47,778 nt of DNA from Saccoglossus kowalevskii (GCF_000003605.2 NW_003129878.1:144114-191891); one strand, 5' to 3'; positions 36,401-46,015 are shown, counted from the first letter of the stretch. Notes: generated by a model from the letters alone, not told the origin. Made by a program: numbers and translations.

Positions 36401-39400
36401 TCTCTTTATTCATTTTCAAAACTCTAACCAATTACAATGCAGTAAAAAGACTCTAAGGCGTAACCTTCAATCATAAAGCCAATCACACTAAGTACTGAAT
36501 ACGTCATATCTTTTGATTAATCGTTCACTACATTAATAACTACTGATACTAACTGTCAGAAATAGTAGTCTGAATAGCGACGGTTATCTCGTAATTAGTT
36601 CCAAATCACTGAGTGGAGTTCCGTCCAGGACCTCGCCTGCCTGAACGATGACAGATATAACACAGCAATTCGCTCGTAATCAGCTAATTAAGTCGATCAA
36701 CAGATACGCGAAAACAAATTCATGACACATCCCTTCACCCAAACTGAGATTATGCCTCCCGGCATTGCATGTTCAAAAATCAAAGATACCGTCCTCTACT
36801 CGTCGTCATAGGGTTCAATACAATACTAATAAAAGGTATAAATCAAAAGAAGTAAACACACTAATTAATAAACTGATTATAAGTCTAAATACAGTGGTTA
36901 TAAAATCTCAAATATCAACCGTTATAAATCAAAAAACAAGGGAAAGGCTACCAATCGACTCACTTTTCTCAAACAGTTCGCTGAGGTAACCCTTCGCTGC
37001 ACTGTCTCCGTTACTAAGGTTACAAACTCTATATCAAAAGGTCAAAAAACTAAGGCGTGGCGGTGTAACCAAGCGATCGGCCAATCGCGGCCGTCGACAG
37101 CACCATCACGTGATTACCAGGGATGCGTCTCTCGGTTAAAGCATTGCAAAGCGGTAACTAATAAACAATGAATAAAAAGCTATTAATCAAACTCCTGTCA
37201 TATACGCTTATAAACTTCAACTGAACTCAAAAGTCGTTAATCTAAACACAAGTCATACGGCGTGGAACGGAATGCAAAGACAATGTCGCTTTCATAACAC
37301 ATTACTCCTCTGGCAAAAAGACGGGAAAGGCTAAAACGATAGACGCTCCTAAGTTACATATAATCCTGTCAATCATGAACAAAAGCTTGCGTTATCAAAC
37401 AATACGTATATAAGCGCACCACATCTCATCCCAAAAAGCCATTAAAAACGTTACAAAGGTGCTCTCCACTCAAAAAGCGTCAGAAGTATTCCGGAAAACA
37501 ACATGTAAACAAAAACAACTCTTAAAACGTCGATATCTCTGTACATCGACAAATCTCAAAACTCTGAAAAACAAGTGGGGGCATCATTCCTCCCATCAAA
37601 ATCATGACAATAAGTTGTATCCATTACTTAGAATGTGGTTGGCTGTATTATAAATATAGCAGTAGGTTGTTAATGTTAACTTCCATATAATAAGTAGTAT
37701 GAATATTTGCATGTGCACGAGCACATCAAATGTAACTCATCAGCATTAAACACACTTTTCATATTTATGAAATGGCATCACACACTTAGTGATTGCGTCA
37801 TTACTTCCCCTTGTATCTCCTGACCCAGAATTACAAGAGAAGAAATGTCAACCACAGCTCGCAAACCAACCACAAAAGAGCGTCATTTTGGTATATATGT
37901 TCCGATTGAGAGTTTCAGTACTAATAGTACTAAAAGGCGTTCTCCCCAAGTCAAATGGTAAAAACATTCCGCCACCACTGTAATAGTGGAATATAGAGGA
38001 CAATGGTTCCCTCTCATACGCCCGTATGATTCCTGTTATTTTGCTTCAGTCAGACGATGGTTTGTGATTCAGAAAATCCTTTTGCAGGGCTGAGTTGCTT
38101 GAGCACTTATATATATTCAACTTGTACACTCCTAGTTTGTGCCATAAATTCTATTATGTTTGATGTCCACTGGGAAGCTAAGCATGAGTGTTACAATGAC
38201 AATGTGTGTCTACTGGAATTTCCGCGGTTCATGTTTCAGAATAAAAAATGATGGGAACGCATATGCATTCTTGTTTTTCTCACACCATTATATCCCGTGT
38301 ATCTCTTAACACAAACACTGATTCGATCTAATTGCTTTTGACATAAGTTACACTTATGATTGTCAGTGACCGATTTATTTTGTGACTATATATCTTCGAA
38401 TTGCCTCTGCCGATATAACTGCAGATAAACGTCACACATGCCGTCATCACTATAGTGATATGTCATGGCATAAATCCTAAAATTACCTTTTAGTTTACTT
38501 TGTATTGATTATATCAATGGTTCCTCAATTAAGTTGTCTATTCATCTTACTAGTGGTACTGTGCAGGAGGAATTGCCAGCAGGACAAGTGATAACAAAAA
38601 TAACTGTGACAGATAATGATTCCGCAAAAAATGATAACAATGCGATTCTTCTCACAATCAAACGTGAGTAATTAATATTAAGTTATATCTAATTAACAGT
38701 AATATATTTTTTAACTTAAAAAGTATTTATTTTGAAATGCATGTAAAATATGAAATTATTTTCTCACTAGGTGGAAACATTGGGGCGTCTTTCTCTGTTG
38801 ATTCTACAACTGGTGAACTCAAGACAACTGGTCCAATCGATTATGAAAGTAGTCAACTGTTTACATTGGAGGTTGTAGCAGCAGATCGGAATGGAGCACC
38901 TGGAGCAAACACTGCAACGACCCTGGTTATTGTACATATTGATCCAGTTAATGAATACTTCCCCGTATTTCAATCTATTTCATATAGTACTTCAACCAGT
39001 GAGTATACTGCAACAGGGGTAACACTACTCACCATATCAGCAACTGGTGAAGATTTAGCGTCCCATCCCCATGGTCAGGTGAAATACACTATCGCATCCG
39101 GAAACGATGATGATCATTTTTCGCTAGACGATTCAACTGGAGACCTTGTTGTCATCAAACGTTTTGACTTTGAGACAATATCTTCTCATACGCTTGTTGT
39201 AACCGCTACAGACAGTACAGCAGCTCTTGGGGACCAGTTGTCGACTGATGTGGATGTTGAAATCATAATTGAAGATGAGAACGACAACACTCCCACATGT
39301 GATTCACAGCCTTATGTCGTGAGCATATCGGAAAATGAAAGTATCGGACAAACAGTCATGTCTCTTGTTATACAAGACAGCGATAGTGGTACCAATGGTG

Positions 39401-42400
39401 AAGTAGATATAACTAAAACAAGTGGTGATGTAAATAATGATTTTGTACTTACTAATAAAGAACTAGTTCTGGATCAACTATTAGTTTATCACATTACACC
39501 AGTTTATAACATTGTATTTACTGTTACCGACCGTGGATCCCCGCCCTTATCGACGAACTGCGTTGTCACAGTGAATGTTTTACCGGAAAACAACTATGCC
39601 CCCGTGTTTAGTACCAATACTGAAAATATAAATATTTTAGAATCATTGGAGATTGGCAATATTGTGTACACTGCTTTTGCTTCTGATGATGATGGTATTG
39701 GCTCAGATGGAAACATAACATACAAAATAGTTGCCGGAAATGCTGATGGAAAATTTGCAGTTGATCGATATAGTGGAGATATATTGATACAGTCGCAGCT
39801 AGACCATGAAATTACTGATCAGTATATTCTGGAAATAACTGCAATAGATGGTGGGAGCACTAGCCTTACTGGAACAATGACCCTCACTGTTAAAATCGAA
39901 GATGTTAATGACAATACACCTATTTTCACACATGATATCTACACTACAACTATACTTGAACATATGGGTATTGGCACTAGTGTCCTCACTGTGAAAGCCA
40001 CTGACATTGACAGTGGAGCCAATGCCATTATCGAATATAGTATCACAAAGGGTATGAGTCATGAGCATTTCAGTATTGATAGAGTAACGGGAGAAATTAT
40101 GACTACTGCAGATTTAGACTTTGAAACAAGAAGCATTTACAGTTTCAAAGTCAAGGCGTCAGATGGAGGAATACCGATGCGGTCGTCAGATGCATTTGTT
40201 CGTATAATAATAGACGATGTCAATGACAACCATCCGGTAATTTTTCCACATTTTAAAACTGTTGCCATCTCTGAGCATTCTGCAAGTAACACATTAGTCA
40301 TACCACAATGGACTTTGGATGACGATAGTGGCAAAAACGGAAATATAAGTTTCAGTTTAGTCAGTGGTGACCCGTTAGGACAGTTCTACATTGATACTTG
40401 GGGTGGTACAATTTTTACTTCAGGTGCGGGTCAGGTCTTGGACAGAGAAGTTCAAGATATGTGAGTATATTGTGAAATTTTGTAATAGTCCTTGAATAGT
40501 CATGTTCACCGCCATTGGTCGATTTCTGTTCATCTGTTTCCTATTATCTTATTAATTCTGATTGTTATTGTTATTGTTATTATTTTTATATTTACAATGT
40601 ATGTAGTCAGGTTGGTACATATCGAAGTATTCCACTGTAAATAAATCACAATCAATATAGCGAAATTACAATTCCAAGAACATGATCCATTAGTCAAATG
40701 AACAAGGCTCGTATGTTGAACACAAATGTTGAGATGGAAATTACATTTCAAACTTTATTTGGATTTAATGGAAACCAATTCCTTCAATGCTCTAATTAGA
40801 AAATAAGTGTAGAAATTACCACGGGACAGAGGGTTGTTGTGAGGGCGTAGCCTGGAACAACTCCCCAATGACAGTTGTGTTAGCTGCTTGTACAATAGGT
40901 GCTTTATTTTAATGAGAAGTACTAGACTAGGTCAACAAATCTAATTTCCATTATCTGTTGACAATAACCACTCGGAGGCTTTGCCTGCCTTACGACTTCA
41001 CTGCTTAAAATAAATTATAGGTAGCAACACCACGGTGTGTCTCATTAATGCATGAAGTTACAAGCTATAACACAGTCGCTGATTGGCTACTCAATTTAGC
41101 CAGTGTATGGTGTATTTAACGTGTCTGTAACTGCTGTCTCTAATTCCATATTTCTCATTTATGTTACTACCAGTAAATGTGCGCGAGCTATAATACTACC
41201 AACCTACTTACATATGTCATATTTACAGAATACAATTTATCTAATAATTCGTCATTTGCACGACTATTAGTTCTATCATTACATGTGTTTCATGGATTCT
41301 GAATTATCATAGATATCAACTTATGATAGAGGCTAGTGATACAGGAACACCGGCACATTCAACAACCAACATAATAACTGTAGTCATTGAAGACGAAAAC
41401 GACAATCCGCCCGTTGTAAACCCAGCAACGTATGATATTACTGTATCAGAAGATGTAGCCGTCGGGTCGTCCATACTTACCATTCTAGCTACTGATGTAG
41501 ATGCAAATGAAAATGGACGATTAACATATAAATTTACGTCCGGTAACAATGGCAAGTTTCGCATATTACTTTTCAATACACTTCCAATTGTGTATTCTAT
41601 TGTCTGCCTTGACATAAGTAACTCTTCAATGTATGTTATATATTACCTTTTCAGGTACTTTTGCAATCGTACCTACGTCAGGAGTGTTGACTGTGGCCCT
41701 ACCATTGGATAGAGAAACTACAGCGAGTCATAGTCTACACGTTACTGTGTCAGATAATGGAAATGTGCAGTTATTTGCCGAGGCGTCAGTTACGTTAACA
41801 ATAAGTGATGCTAACGACAATGTACCACAATTTTCACAGAACATCTATACATTCTATGTGCTTGAAAACTCGCCCTTTCTATCATTAGTGGGCAATGTGT
41901 TAGCCACCGATAGAGACGTAGGTTCAAACAGTCGAATTAATTATACCATCGCCAGCGGGCCTCATGACCATTTCATACTTGATATTGTGACAGGATCGAT
42001 TTCCACATCAGCTGATATTGATCGGGAGAATATTGAATCGTACAGCTATAATGTTAAGGCCACTGACAATGGAACTCCTTCACGATACAATTTCACTTCA
42101 GTTGTTATAGTTGTAGAAGATGAGAATGATAACTATCCTGTATTTAATGAAGATGAATACAGTGTCACCATTGCTGAAGATCATGATGTTAACGCATATG
42201 TATTGACTGTGGATGCCACTGACGCTGACAACGGTACCAATGCTGAGCTCACATACAGCTTTCATTCGAGTTTCCCTGTAGGAGATGAGTATTTCTCAAT
42301 CGATGGTAGTACAGGAGAAATAACTTTAAAGCAAGCTGTAGATTATGAGGCAGTTCATACACTGGAGTTTGTTGTTATTTGTTCAGATAATGGTTCACCT

Positions 42401-45400
42401 GTGCTGACAACTACAACGACTGTTTATGTGAATTTAACTGATGTTAATGACAATGCTCCTGAATTTAATCCTGCGTTCTACAGTGCAGAAATAACAACTG
42501 AGTGTAATAACGGGGAACCCATTGTAACCGTTTCTGCTACTGATGCGGAAGATGGTGAAACGATGAAATATATCCTAACAGACGCATCAGAGAAATTTAA
42601 AATTGATATAAATACAGGTAGGGTAACATCGCAACCATCGAACCACTTTTTCGACTGTAAACGTGATTGCTTAATGCATGTTATGTGTCGTTATATTACA
42701 GGTGACATCACATTGATTGCAGACTATACGTACGCATTACAAACAGGACAGAAGTACGAATTGCGTGTCGAAGCCGAGGATTATGGTACACCGACATCAT
42801 CAGACGAAGCGATTGTCAGAATAGATATATTTGATGCGTCCTTATATTTGGTGGAATTCTACATGACTTTGTCGAAGTCGTTGCTGGATTTCAAACTGAC
42901 AAAATCTGATTTTCTGCAAGCAATTACAGACATTTTGCATGTTAATTTCCCAACTGGACGATGCGGAATTTCTCATATAACTATACAAGATGCACGTGAT
43001 TCACAAAATACACGTAAACTACTTACAGACGGAAAGTGAGTGACAATTAAATGTGATTTACTTGATACGAGTGGTTAAATCGGTTCAACTAATTTGAACA
43101 TAACCTATTTTAAAAGTATGTAAATTAGGAGTGTGTTTTTCTCATTGAGTATATTCTGGTTTCGGTTAAGCTATACAATGGCGCTAAAAACTTAAGGAAC
43201 ACCTGGCAAATAGTGTTGGAATAAATTAAACAAGTGTGGATTAAGGATAACATTGTAGTGAGGATGTCGTACATGTCTTGTGCCATTAGGTCATTTGTAT
43301 TTCACGACAGGTCGTATCCGCCTATGTTTTGCGTGTAGTTACAATATATGTTGTATTTAATAATGTCATTTTAACTTGTTCTATGTAACACAATGACAAT
43401 TCGTTTTGTTTCAGTGAAATAATAGTACACGTGTATGCAATTGCGGATGACACTACAGACGTTATAGAAGGACTGAATCTGACAAAAAAGTTTGTGCTGG
43501 CATCTCACCTGTTTGATACATTCACGGTAGATTCCACTGGAGCACCAACTGATGACCTTAAAGGTATACCATAAGTTAACCACTATAATATTTAATGTAA
43601 TCAACAAGAATTTAAATATACACTTTATATATGTTTTTTAATTGTGGTTCAGCCCCCTCGAAAATGCCCCCCCCCCCATTCAAGCTGGAACTCTTTGTGT
43701 CAGCAAAATTTGTCCTTCAAAGTGCAAGAAAGGTCTAGTAGATTTCAAAAATGATCGAAGCGAGGACGGTGAGCACCCCCACCCCACATGCAAAATTTCG
43801 TACCGCCGCCTCTGCGTAGGACTAACAATAACGTCATCGTTGTGCGAGGGGGGGGGGTGTCTTACCTGGGAAACTAGTAAGCGCTTCGAGTGGACCTTGC
43901 CTAGTTTTCGGGAAACCATTCTCAAATCAACGTTCAATATTACAATTTAAACCCACTTTTAGACATCTGTGTGAGAAAATAAACACGTGTAGAAAAAATA
44001 CTAAATATATAGTATGTAATTTGAATTGTGTAACGTTGTACACAATTTGTCGATAATAATGTTTTTCTATTAGTTTGATGTTTGTCATCATATATTGTTA
44101 ATGTACCTGTCCTAAGCCCGGCTTGCTAACATTCACTGAGTTAATTAATTAGTTTTAAACGTATTTACTTATTGTTGTTGATGTTTCTGTTCTTTCCATG
44201 TGAATACCAATTCATTCCTTTCATGGACAACACTATTACGATGTTTACTCTCAATATAGGTGGTGTGTTTGAACAGTGGAATATCGAGAAAGTGATTTAC
44301 GACAATAATGATCTATCCACTACAGATTGGTACCAGCTTTGGTGGGGTATCCTTGTAATAGGGTGTGCTTCTATTGTGTTTCTTTTGTTACTTGCTGCGT
44401 TTATCAGACGTATGTATCCGTTTTGTTGTTCAAAACAAAAAGAAAAAAAGTAAGTTATTAATTTATTGTTGCACGTTTACTTAATCACATTGGGAGAGCA
44501 GTTTTATACTTCTGTACACAGCTTTGTGGGTAAAATGTATTTTAGAGACGGGGACATTTTCGCGTTTTGGTGGGTATTTATATTTTTGTTCATGTAGCAG
44601 GTAGTTTACAATGAGTCACTAAACAACTAAACATGTATTTTTATTGTCAATGTTTACGTTCGGTATAATATCCTGCAGTGAGTAGGACATACTCGTTTCT
44701 TTTACCTAACGTAACGACCAATATTTTTAAATTTGCCACTTTCCGTCTGTGAGCAAAGAAGCTTTTCGACAAAACGTACGATAGTAGAAGGGGGATGCAC
44801 GCACCACATGCAGTGTAGAAATGGGAAGATGAACAATAAAAAGGAGGGCAGATTTAATTCCATAATATTAATGAGAGAGAACTTATGAAGGGAGTAGAGG
44901 GAGGGCACAGCTAGCAAATATTCAAGTGACACGGACAGCCCATTTTTTCTCTTTACCATGAGACACGAAGCAAGTAATCTTCTTGTAAAATGACACAGTT
45001 CCAATGTTAAGTACTTCTTCGTTTGTATGTATGTGTCTTGTTCACATTATACATTTCATACTTACAGACTCGATGAGAAAGATAAAGCCAAGGCCAACAT
45101 TGACGTTTCAAAGTCTAGAGGTGCATGGACTCCCGGCTCAGGTGAGGGTACCGATAAATTTGTTATACTTTAATATTTGAGATTACGTTCACGATCTCAT
45201 TCTGAGATGTCTTGTAAATGTTTGTATTATTTCAGATAAAAGACGACCCATCGATCCTACTTTGAATGCAGTGGCATTAGGAAAGGTAAGGTTTCATTTT
45301 GAGATCATTCCATACTCTTGTCTTCTTATGAACGGTTGATGTTACAATCGGACGTACAGTCCGTTTCTGAATCACTGCACATATAAATACATTTCACTTC

Positions 45401-45699
45401 TATCCCATAGTCCAGTACAGCAACAGCAACTCTTACGAAGAATGACAATCTGTCAGTTTCCAGGATGTCACCAGGTACAACCTCTAACTTGTTCCACCGA
45501 ATTATTACTGTTATTTTATTCTTTTAAACAATTTCATTGGGTTTTTTTGTTTGTTTTTAATTTGACGGCCGTGTCATGAATTTCCTCAATAAAACTGGAT
45601 ATTCTATATCAGTCTGTTTCGTCTATTTCAGTGAGTCAGCCAAGGGTCACACTGATTGAGACGGAAGATGAGATACGTGAATCTCTTAAAAGATATTGA
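24353..45699 (+). CDS. Gene B: 25-repeat transmembrane cadherin (CDH23/PCDH15-like layout)
   Basis: Complete gene of 31 exons, 8,799 coding bases, about 2,932 residues. Order: signal peptide (1-22), 25 cadherin repeats, a membrane-adjacent domain (about 2672-2785), a membrane helix (about 2811-2833, LWWGILVIGCASIVFLLLL) and a tail of about 100 residues ending ESLKRY. EC repeats show LDYE/LDFE/DRE motifs and linkers such as SDENDNAPYF, EDVNDNTPIF and TDVNDNAPEF. Calcium-site motifs are poor in EC1-EC4 and dense in EC15-EC24. The lack of EGF and laminin-G domains speaks against Fat, Dachsous-tail or Flamingo types. The membrane-adjacent segment and short tail suggest the CDH23/PCDH15 class, which forms long filaments between cell protrusions. 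All 30 junctions keep frame; one is GC-AG. Exons 6-18 match gene A exons 2-14. Function by name is inference. Confidence 0.92.
24420..25906. other. Gene B intron 1, first part
   Basis: No exon or repeat is recognised before the MITE at 25907. The 121-codon frame starting at 24299 is the leader exon read on into the intron. Confidence 0.5.
25907..26220. mobile_element. MITE family 1, full copy in gene B intron 1
   Basis: 314 bases in the same orientation as 19246-19523. The left end is TTAAAGGGCGGTAGTCGTCG; the right end is decayed (CGACGACTACGTCATTTAA). Confidence 0.8.
27181..27368 (+). CDS. Gene B exon 2: EC1 first half
   Basis: Reads VCSITYANMAFTVPENSYT and ends FDIDETGV, 188 bases, phase 1 to 0. 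First of three tandem copies of a cadherin unit split by a phase 0 intron. Confidence 0.85.
27735..27867 (+). CDS. Gene B exon 3: EC1 second half
   Basis: Reads LSVGSTVPNFETHGGTYTV, contains DIICHQISGND and ends VLDVVE, 133 bases, phase 0 to 1. The linker lacks the DxNDN motif. Confidence 0.85.
28009..28196 (+). CDS. Gene B exon 4: EC2 first half
   Basis: Reads RCTLSWPDGPYTVAENTAT and ends SIDSATGA, 188 bases, phase 1 to 0. Same length as exon 2, of which it is a tandem copy. Confidence 0.86.
28299..28431 (+). CDS. Gene B exon 5: EC2 second half
   Basis: Reads ILIGTSPPDRELDDPIQTI, contains VTCHQLSAND and ends INVLE, 133 bases, phase 0 to 1. Same length as exon 3. Confidence 0.86.
28726..28916 (+). 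CDS. Gene B exon 6: EC3 first half
   Basis: Reads GCSLQWSNASYIVDENSNS and ends SIDASTGA, 191 bases, phase 1 to 0. Third copy of the unit, and the counterpart of gene A exon 2. Confidence 0.87.
29014..29381 (+). CDS. Gene B exon 7: EC3 end and EC4
   Basis: Reads IVIGSLTPNFEVHGLIVQT, the linker NIDETPTF, ends YTFTI-R, 368 bases, phase 0 to 2. Counterpart of gene A exon 3. Confidence 0.87.
29566..29783 (+). CDS. Gene B exon 8: EC4 end and EC5 start
   Basis: Reads VDDGTNTDTSTLTINLYN, the linker EIDEPPTF, ends LYYEIS, 218 bases, phase 2 to 1, donor GTATGT. Confidence 0.87.
29881..30120 (+). CDS. Gene B exon 9: rest of EC5
   Basis: Reads GPYSDDFNCDRLTGVITTS, the linker DINDNKPIF, ends IDENSGS, 240 bases, phase 1 to 1. 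Confidence 0.88.
30220..30443 (+). CDS. Gene B exon 10: EC6
   Basis: Reads GVIAATMTVSDEDAGVFGT, contains PLDYETTTSYTMTVTATDG and ends TVIVD, 224 bases, phase 1 to 0. Confidence 0.88.
30876..31050 (+). CDS. Gene B exon 11: EC6/EC7 junction
   Basis: Reads VVPVNEFMPTFVTFPTSSI and ends ISFYISSVT, 175 bases, phase 0 to 1. Confidence 0.87.
31201..31353. repeat. Short direct duplication in gene B intron 11
   Basis: About 31 bases (GAAAATCGATTATTACTATC-like) at 31201 recur at 31322 with a few changes, 121 bases apart. Confidence 0.6.
31548..32092 (+). CDS. Gene B exon 12: EC7 and EC8
   Basis: Reads NGGINKFSMDSSTGRILTT, the linker SDENDNAPYF, then EC8 ending in SSNDYDPVF and PSTIS, 545 bases, phase 1 to 0. 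Confidence 0.9.
32740..32836 (+). CDS. Gene B exon 13: EC9 first part
   Basis: Reads ISENAYIGTTVAEISVSDN and ends LTLVIL, 97 bases, phase 0 to 1, the same length as gene A exon 9. Confidence 0.87.
32956..33206 (+). CDS. Gene B exon 14: EC9 to EC10
   Basis: Reads SGDKENNFHLDSFRRILQT, the linker KENNYKPTC, ends ESAAASDQ, 251 bases, phase 1 to 0. Confidence 0.86.
33318..33438 (+). CDS. Gene B exon 15: EC10 middle
   Basis: Reads VTQINCQDMDLDTLSYTII and ends LVSIVSS, 121 bases, phase 0 to 1. The Cys in INCQD pairs in position with the Cys of PTCTPTNY in exon 14. Confidence 0.85.
33590..33850 (+). CDS. Gene B exon 16: EC10 end and EC11 start
   Basis: Reads GDTIDYESGVDKYSLTIEV, the linker EAVNEDAPAF, ends SLYIITS, 261 bases, phase 1 to 1. 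Confidence 0.87.
34102..34335 (+). CDS. Gene B exon 17: rest of EC11
   Basis: Reads VDPPSGKDAFQIDGRSGKI, the linker DVNDNSPSC, ends INVDEHT, 234 bases, phase 1 to 1, the same length as gene A exon 13. Confidence 0.88.
34509..34655 (+). CDS. Gene B exon 18: start of EC12
   Basis: Reads YPYTAVSMADLGCTDADSG and ends SSGIFLR, 147 bases, phase 1 to 1. Last exon with a counterpart inside this window (gene A exon 14). Confidence 0.85.
34752..35516 (+). CDS. Gene B exon 19: EC12 end, EC13, EC14
   Basis: Long exon of 765 bases, phase 1 to 1. Reads VDNLDYEGNNMHFTITLNV, the linkers NPVDDGPPVC, TSVNGVKPSC and QPVNEGSPTF. Two of the three linkers put a Cys at the start of the next repeat. Confidence 0.9.
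35693..36014 (+). CDS. Gene B exon 20: EC15
   Basis: Reads FYTLDVNEDIAIGTTIITV, contains LDYEISTSYLLPIKASDG and the linker DVNDNSPVF, ends LPVSY, 322 bases, phase 1 to 2. Confidence 0.88.
36133..36727 (-). mobile_element. LTR of a retroelement in gene B intron 20
   Basis: A 595-base segment that, read on the minus strand, begins TGTCA and ends TGACA (perfect inverted ends). It is preceded by a purine tract GGGTGAAGGGATG and contains AATAAA upstream of its 3' part. This is the layout of a 3' LTR with its polypurine tract. Element protein domains were not seen. Confidence 0.5.
36728..37650 (-). mobile_element. Probable internal remnant of the retroelement
   Basis: Sequence on the internal side of the LTR. 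It is different in texture from its surroundings and has no long reading frame. Its right boundary is a guess; no second LTR is visible. Confidence 0.3.
37651..38553. other. Gene B intron 20, right part
   Basis: No exon is seen between the LTR remnant and exon 21. The frame at 37789-37983 has no cadherin features. Confidence 0.45.
38554..38663 (+). CDS. Gene B exon 21: start of EC16
   Basis: Reads SGTVQEELPAGQVITKITV and ends LLTIK, 110 bases, phase 2 to 1. The acceptor TTACTAG is chosen over a CAG 12 bases on, because only it enters in phase 2 and completes a normal Y-S-G-T-V-Q-E repeat start. Confidence 0.83.
38771..40460 (+). CDS. Gene B exon 22: EC16 to EC21
   Basis: Largest exon, 1,690 bases, phase 1 to 2. 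Linkers in order: DPVNEYFPVF, EDENDNTPTC, LPENNYAPVF, EDVNDNTPIF, DDVNDNHPVI. It ends in the EC21 motif LDREVQD. Unlike the front half of the gene, almost no introns interrupt the repeats here. Confidence 0.94.
40461..41312. other. Gene B intron 22
   Basis: 852 bases with a short TTATTG microsatellite near 40563. There is no other feature. Confidence 0.5.
41313..41551 (+). CDS. Gene B exon 23: EC21 end and EC22 start
   Basis: Reads IYQLMIEASDTGTPAHSTT, the linker EDENDNPPVV, ends YKFTSGNN, 239 bases, phase 2 to 1. The donor is GCAAGT (GC-AG intron). A GTAACA 10 bases upstream would also keep frame but would shorten the repeat core abnormally. Confidence 0.83.
41655..42617 (+). CDS. Gene B exon 24: EC22 to EC25
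   Basis: 963 bases, phase 1 to 1. Linkers SDANDNVPQF, EDENDNYPVF and TDVNDNAPEF; it ends FKIDINT in EC25. The next 84 bases are an in-frame intron without a stop. Confidence 0.9.
42702..43035 (+). CDS. Gene B exon 25: EC25 end and start of membrane-adjacent domain
   Basis: Reads GDITLIADYTYALQTGQKY, ends the repeat at RIDIFDASL, then LVEFYMTLSKSLLDFKLTK and ITIQDARDSQNTRK, 334 bases, phase 1 to 2. Confidence 0.87.
43415..43563 (+). CDS. Gene B exon 26: membrane-adjacent domain
   Basis: Reads NEIIVHVYAIADDTTDVIE, then GLNLTKKFVLASHLFDTF, 149 bases, phase 2 to 1. With exon 25 it shows a strand-helix-strand-strand-helix pattern like SEA or the ferredoxin-like membrane-adjacent domain of PCDH15/CDH23; this is a pattern judgement only. 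Confidence 0.83.
43647..43925. repeat. GC-richer insert with C11 and G10 runs in gene B intron 26
   Basis: A segment of about 280 bases, richer in G and C than its surroundings, with 11 C at 43667-43677 and 10 G at 43848-43857. It looks like an inserted repeat, but no clear ends or second copy are visible here. Confidence 0.35.
44260..44449 (+). CDS. Gene B exon 27: membrane helix
   Basis: Reads GGVFEQWNIEKVIYDNNDL, then the helix LWWGILVIGCASIVFLLLL and a basic stop-transfer RRMYPFCCSKQKEKK, 190 bases, phase 1 to 2. The CC after the helix is a possible palmitoylation site. Confidence 0.9.
45068..45141 (+). CDS. Gene B exon 28: cytoplasmic tail
   Basis: Reads LDEKDKAKANIDVSKSRGA and ends WTPGS, 74 bases, phase 2 to 1. 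Confidence 0.82.
45236..45285 (+). CDS. Gene B exon 29: cytoplasmic tail
   Basis: Reads DKRRPIDPTLNAVALGK, 50 bases, phase 1 to 0. Short exons like this one are candidates for alternative tails. Confidence 0.8.
45411..45474 (+). CDS. Gene B exon 30: cytoplasmic tail
   Basis: Reads SSTATATLTKNDNLSVSRM, 64 bases, phase 0 to 1. Ser/Thr rich. Confidence 0.8.
45632..45699 (+). CDS. Gene B exon 31: C-terminus and stop
   Basis: Reads VSQPRVTLIETEDEIRESL and ends KRY before TGA at 45697. There is no class I PDZ ligand and no acidic catenin-binding stretch. Confidence 0.82.
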
Positions 45700-46009
45700 T
45701 AGCGTCCGATGAGTTTGCAGAGTTGTCGTTTTTGAACTTCCCACTTTCAACCTCGATGCTGAGACGTAGACAATGTGGCATATTCTGAATGAGCATAGTT
45801 ATCAGTCAAATCGTTAAATTATTTTTATACCAGTAGTCTTATTTAGAATACCTATATTCTCTCACCGTGACCTATGACGTCAACCCGCAGCGGATTGCAA
45901 TTACCCTCATACTTCGGTAATCTCACTCATATATACTTCATTTTGTATAAATTGTATAAAGACGAATTTTATTAATGTATTAGAAATTTATAAATATGAA
46001 TAAGTAATT

Positions 46010-46015
46010 AATAAA
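46010..46015 (+). terminator. Poly(A) signal of gene B
   Basis: AATAAA lies 311 bases after the gene B stop codon, in an AT-rich 3' UTR, and just before a MITE (46080-46389). Confidence 0.5.

Noticed and set aside
36765-37983. Small plus-strand open frames in intron 20
   Set aside because: They lie in and beside the LTR remnant and have no cadherin motifs or retroelement domains.
38566-38568. Alternative acceptor GTGCAG for gene B exon 21
   Set aside because: It would enter in phase 0, while exon 20 ends in phase 2; the upstream TTACTAG fits and completes the repeat start.
43642-43950. Open frames on both strands of the GC-richer insert
   Set aside because: Both are interrupted by homopolymer runs, match no family and would not fit the phase between exons 26 and 27.
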